Assembly: GCF_963576545.1 (NCBI RefSeq)
Contig: NW_026870470.1
Span: 16,800 to 80,799, forward strand
DNA length: 64,000 nt
Reading direction: 5' to 3'
DNA from: Limanda limanda
Taxonomy: Eukaryota; Chordata; Actinopteri; Pleuronectiformes; Pleuronectidae
This document shows positions 61,741 to 64,000 of this stretch, piece after piece. The notes under the pieces were generated by a model that was not told where the DNA came from, ran no database searches, and saw nothing but the letters and a program-made list of their open reading frames with translations. The translations under genes were made by a program, and so were the position numbers. How positions within the stretch are numbered: position 1 is the first letter of the stretch; every line of letters starts with the position of its first letter.

Positions 61741-64000
61741 CTGTTTTTGTGAAGGACGGAGAGACTTGCAAGTAGGCTCTACCCCCACTAAATGGGGTAG
61801 CGCGCATCGATCGGTACCATCCTTGAGCTTCTCCGACTTTCGGAAGGGTTAGGGTTAGGGTTAGGGATGAAAGCACATAGGAGAAAGAGATATTCTTGAA
61901 TAACTTTTTTTGTGAAGGTCGGAGAGACTTGCAAGTAGGCTCTACCCCCACTAAATGGGGTTGCGCGCATCGATCAGTACCATCCTTGAGCTTCTCCGAC
62001 TTTCGGAAGGGTTAGGGTTAGGGTTAGGGATGAAAGCACATAGGAGAAAGAGATATTCTTGAATAACTTTTTTTGTGAAGGTCGGAGAGACTTGGAAAGT
62101 GGTTGCATCTGGACTAATTTGGGTCCTGCGGATCGATTGGTACCATCCCCGAGCTTGTACGACCTTCGGAAGAGGTCGACCGACGAAATTCCCCCAAATC
62201 TGAGGAGATATTCTTGAATAACTTTTTTGTGAAGGTCGGAGAGACTTGCAAGTAGGCTCTACCCCCACTAAATGGGGTAGCGCGCATCGATCGGTACCAT
62301 CCTTGAGCTTCTCCGACTTTCGGAAGGGTTAGGGTTAGGGTTAGGGATGAAAGCACATAGGAGAAAGAGATATTCTTGAATAACTTTTTTGTGAAGGTCG
62401 GAGAGACTTGGAAAGTGGTTGCATCTGGACTAATTTGGGTCCTGCGGATCGATTGGTACCATCCCCGAGCTTGTACGACCTTCGGAAGAGGTCGACCGAC
62501 GAAATTCCCCCAAATCTGAGGAGATATTCTTGAATAACTTTTTTTGTGAAGGTCGGAGAGACTTGCAAGTAGGCTCTACCCCCACTAAATGGGGTAGCGC
62601 ACATCGATCGGTACCATCCTTGAGCTTCTCCGACTTTCGGAAGGGTTAGGGTTAGGGTTAGGGATGAAAGCACATAGGAGAAAGAGATATTCTTGAATAA
62701 CTTTTTTTGTGAAGGTCGGAGAGACTTGCAAGTAGGCTCTACCCCCACTAAATTGGGTTGCGCGCATCGATCGGTACCATCCTTGAGCTTCTCCGACTTT
62801 CGGAAGGGTTAGGGTTAGGGTTAGGGATGAAAGCACATAGGAGAAAGAGATATTCTTGAATAACTTTTTTTGTGAAGGTCGGAGAGACTTGGAAAGTGGT
62901 TGCATCTGGACTAATTTGGGTCCTGCGGATCGATTGGTACCATCCCCGAGCTTGTACGACCTTCGGAAGAGGTCGACCGACGAAATTCCCCCAAATCTGA
63001 GGAGATATTCTTGAATAACTTTTTTTGTGAAGGTCGGAGAGACTTGCAAGTAGGCTCTACCCCCACTAAATGGGGTAGCGCGCATCGATCGGTACCATCC
63101 TTGAGCTTCTCCGACTTTCGGAAGGGTTAGGGTTAGGGTTAGGGATGAAAGCACATAGGAGAAAGAGATATTCTTGAATAACTTTTTTTGTGAAGGTCGG
63201 AGAGACTTGGAAAGTGGTTGCATCTGGACTAATTTGGGTCCTGCGGATCGATTGGTACCATCCCCGAGCTTGTACGACCTTCGGAAGAGGTCGACCGACG
63301 AAATTCCCCCAAATCTGAGGAGATATTCTTGAATAACTTTTTTGTGAAGGTCGGAGAGACTTGCAAGTAGGCTCTACCCCACTAAATGGGGTAGCGGCGC
63401 ATCGATCGGTACCATCCTTGAGCTTCTCCGACTTTCGGAAGGGTTAGGGTTAGGGTTAGGATGAAAGCACATAGGAGAAAGAGATATTCTTGAATAACTT
63501 TTTTTGTGAAGGTCGGAGAGACTTGCAAGTAGGCTCTACCCCCACTAAATTGGGTTGCGCGCATCGATCGGTACCATCCTTGAGCTTCTCCGACTTTCGG
63601 AAGGGTTAGGGTTAGGGTTAGGGATGAAAGCACATAGGAGAAAGAGATATTCTTGAATAACTTTTTTTGTGAAGGTCGGAGAGACTTGGAAAGTGGTTGC
63701 ATCTGGACTAATTTGGGTCCTGCGGATCGATTGTACCATCCCCGAGCTTGTACGACCTTCGGAAGAGGTCGACCGACGAAATTCCCCAAATCTGAGGAGA
63801 TATTCTTGAATAACTTTTTTTGTGAAGGTCGGAGAGACTTGCAAGTAGGCTCTACCCCACTAAATGGGGTAGCGCGCCATCGATCAGTACCATCCTTGAG
63901 CTTCTCCGACTTTCGAAGGGGTTAGGGTTAGGGTTAGGGATGAAAGCACATAGGAGAAAGAGATATTCTTGAATAACTTTTTTTGTGAAGGTCGGAGAGA
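61741..64000 (+). repeat. Right end of window: irregular, indel-rich array
   Basis: Still X and Y monomers in the same orientation, but with many small length changes: T7 to T6 near 62221, 62385 and 63338; C5 to C4 near 63376, 63785 and 63855; one G lost in TTAGGGATG near 63460 and in GGTACC near 63733; GCGGCGC near 63395; GCGCGCCATC near 63876; and CGAAGGGG near 63915. An AAATTGGG change is shared by X copies near 62751 and 63548. The last monomer is cut by the window edge inside the core. The pattern fits either a poorly polished contig end or the diverged flank of the array. Confidence 0.78.

Larger units (their letters stand above)
1..64000 (+). repeat. Two-monomer satellite array with embedded TTAGGG tracts
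   Basis: The entire window is a direct tandem array of two monomers, X (163 bp) and Y (155 bp), with no inversion, no unique insert and no mobile element. Copies differ mostly by single substitutions, many shared between distant copies. Arrangement is XY, XXY, XXYXY and sometimes XXXY. Unit spacing is therefore 163, 318, 481 or 799 bp throughout. Each X has three TTAGGG repeats, always with the G-rich strand on plus. Satellites with internal telomere repeats are known near chromosome ends and at interstitial sites in eukaryotes; assignment to a subtelomere is inference. No gene function is proposed. A centromeric location or an unplaced heterochromatic contig are alternatives that the sequence cannot exclude. 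Confidence 0.97.

Noticed and set aside
1..64000. CRISPR array
   Set aside because: Repeats are 155-163 bp with no unique spacers and carry TTAGGG; this is a tandem satellite.
1..64000. Transposable element or insertion sequence within the array
   Set aside because: No interruption, terminal inverted repeat, target duplication or transposase-like sequence was found.

Overview
The whole 64 kb window is one uninterrupted head-to-tail satellite DNA array. I find no supportable protein gene, RNA gene, transposon or unique sequence in it. The array has two related monomers, both in the same orientation throughout: X (163 bp, reference copy 149-311) and Y (155 bp, reference copy 312-466). They share an identical 45-bp core at their 3' end, and their 5' halves are visibly homologous. 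Every X carries a telomere-like tract, (GGGTTA)3GGG; no Y does. From unit lengths I estimate about 255 X and 145 Y monomers; this is an estimate, not a count.

Organism: the embedded TTAGGG repeats point to a eukaryote with human-type telomeres and suggest a subtelomeric or interstitial telomere-bearing satellite. Animals, many fungi, and several protist and algal groups share this telomere sequence, and nothing else here narrows it. If the tracts keep the polarity of the chromosome end, that end lies to the right; this is inference.

Layout: monomers are arranged as XY (318 bp), XXY (481 bp), XXYXY (799 bp) and occasional XXXY; I saw no YY. Above this lie nested higher-order duplications traced by shared point variants: 5,291 bp (1-5291 repeated from 5292), 11,684 bp (7538-19221 repeated at 19222-30905), 5,119 bp offset (27.7-30.9 kb again at 32.8-36.0 kb), 8,969 bp offset (37.6-40.85 kb again at 46.6-49.8 kb), 962 bp (41463-43386), 1,755 bp (50.1-52.8 kb), 1,601 bp and 4,801 bp (53.3-61.7 kb). 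Two patches, about 12.2-13.55 kb and 62.2-64.0 kb, carry clustered small indels and may be poorly polished assembly or diverged array.

Apparent open reading frames on the minus strand (up to 586 codons) are by-products of the repeat: the 318-bp XY dimer is exactly 106 codons and stop-free in one frame, so runs of XY stay open and each extra 163-bp X shifts the frame. The most interesting biology is a regularly spaced array of quadruplex-capable telomeric tracts built into a satellite with a layered duplication history.
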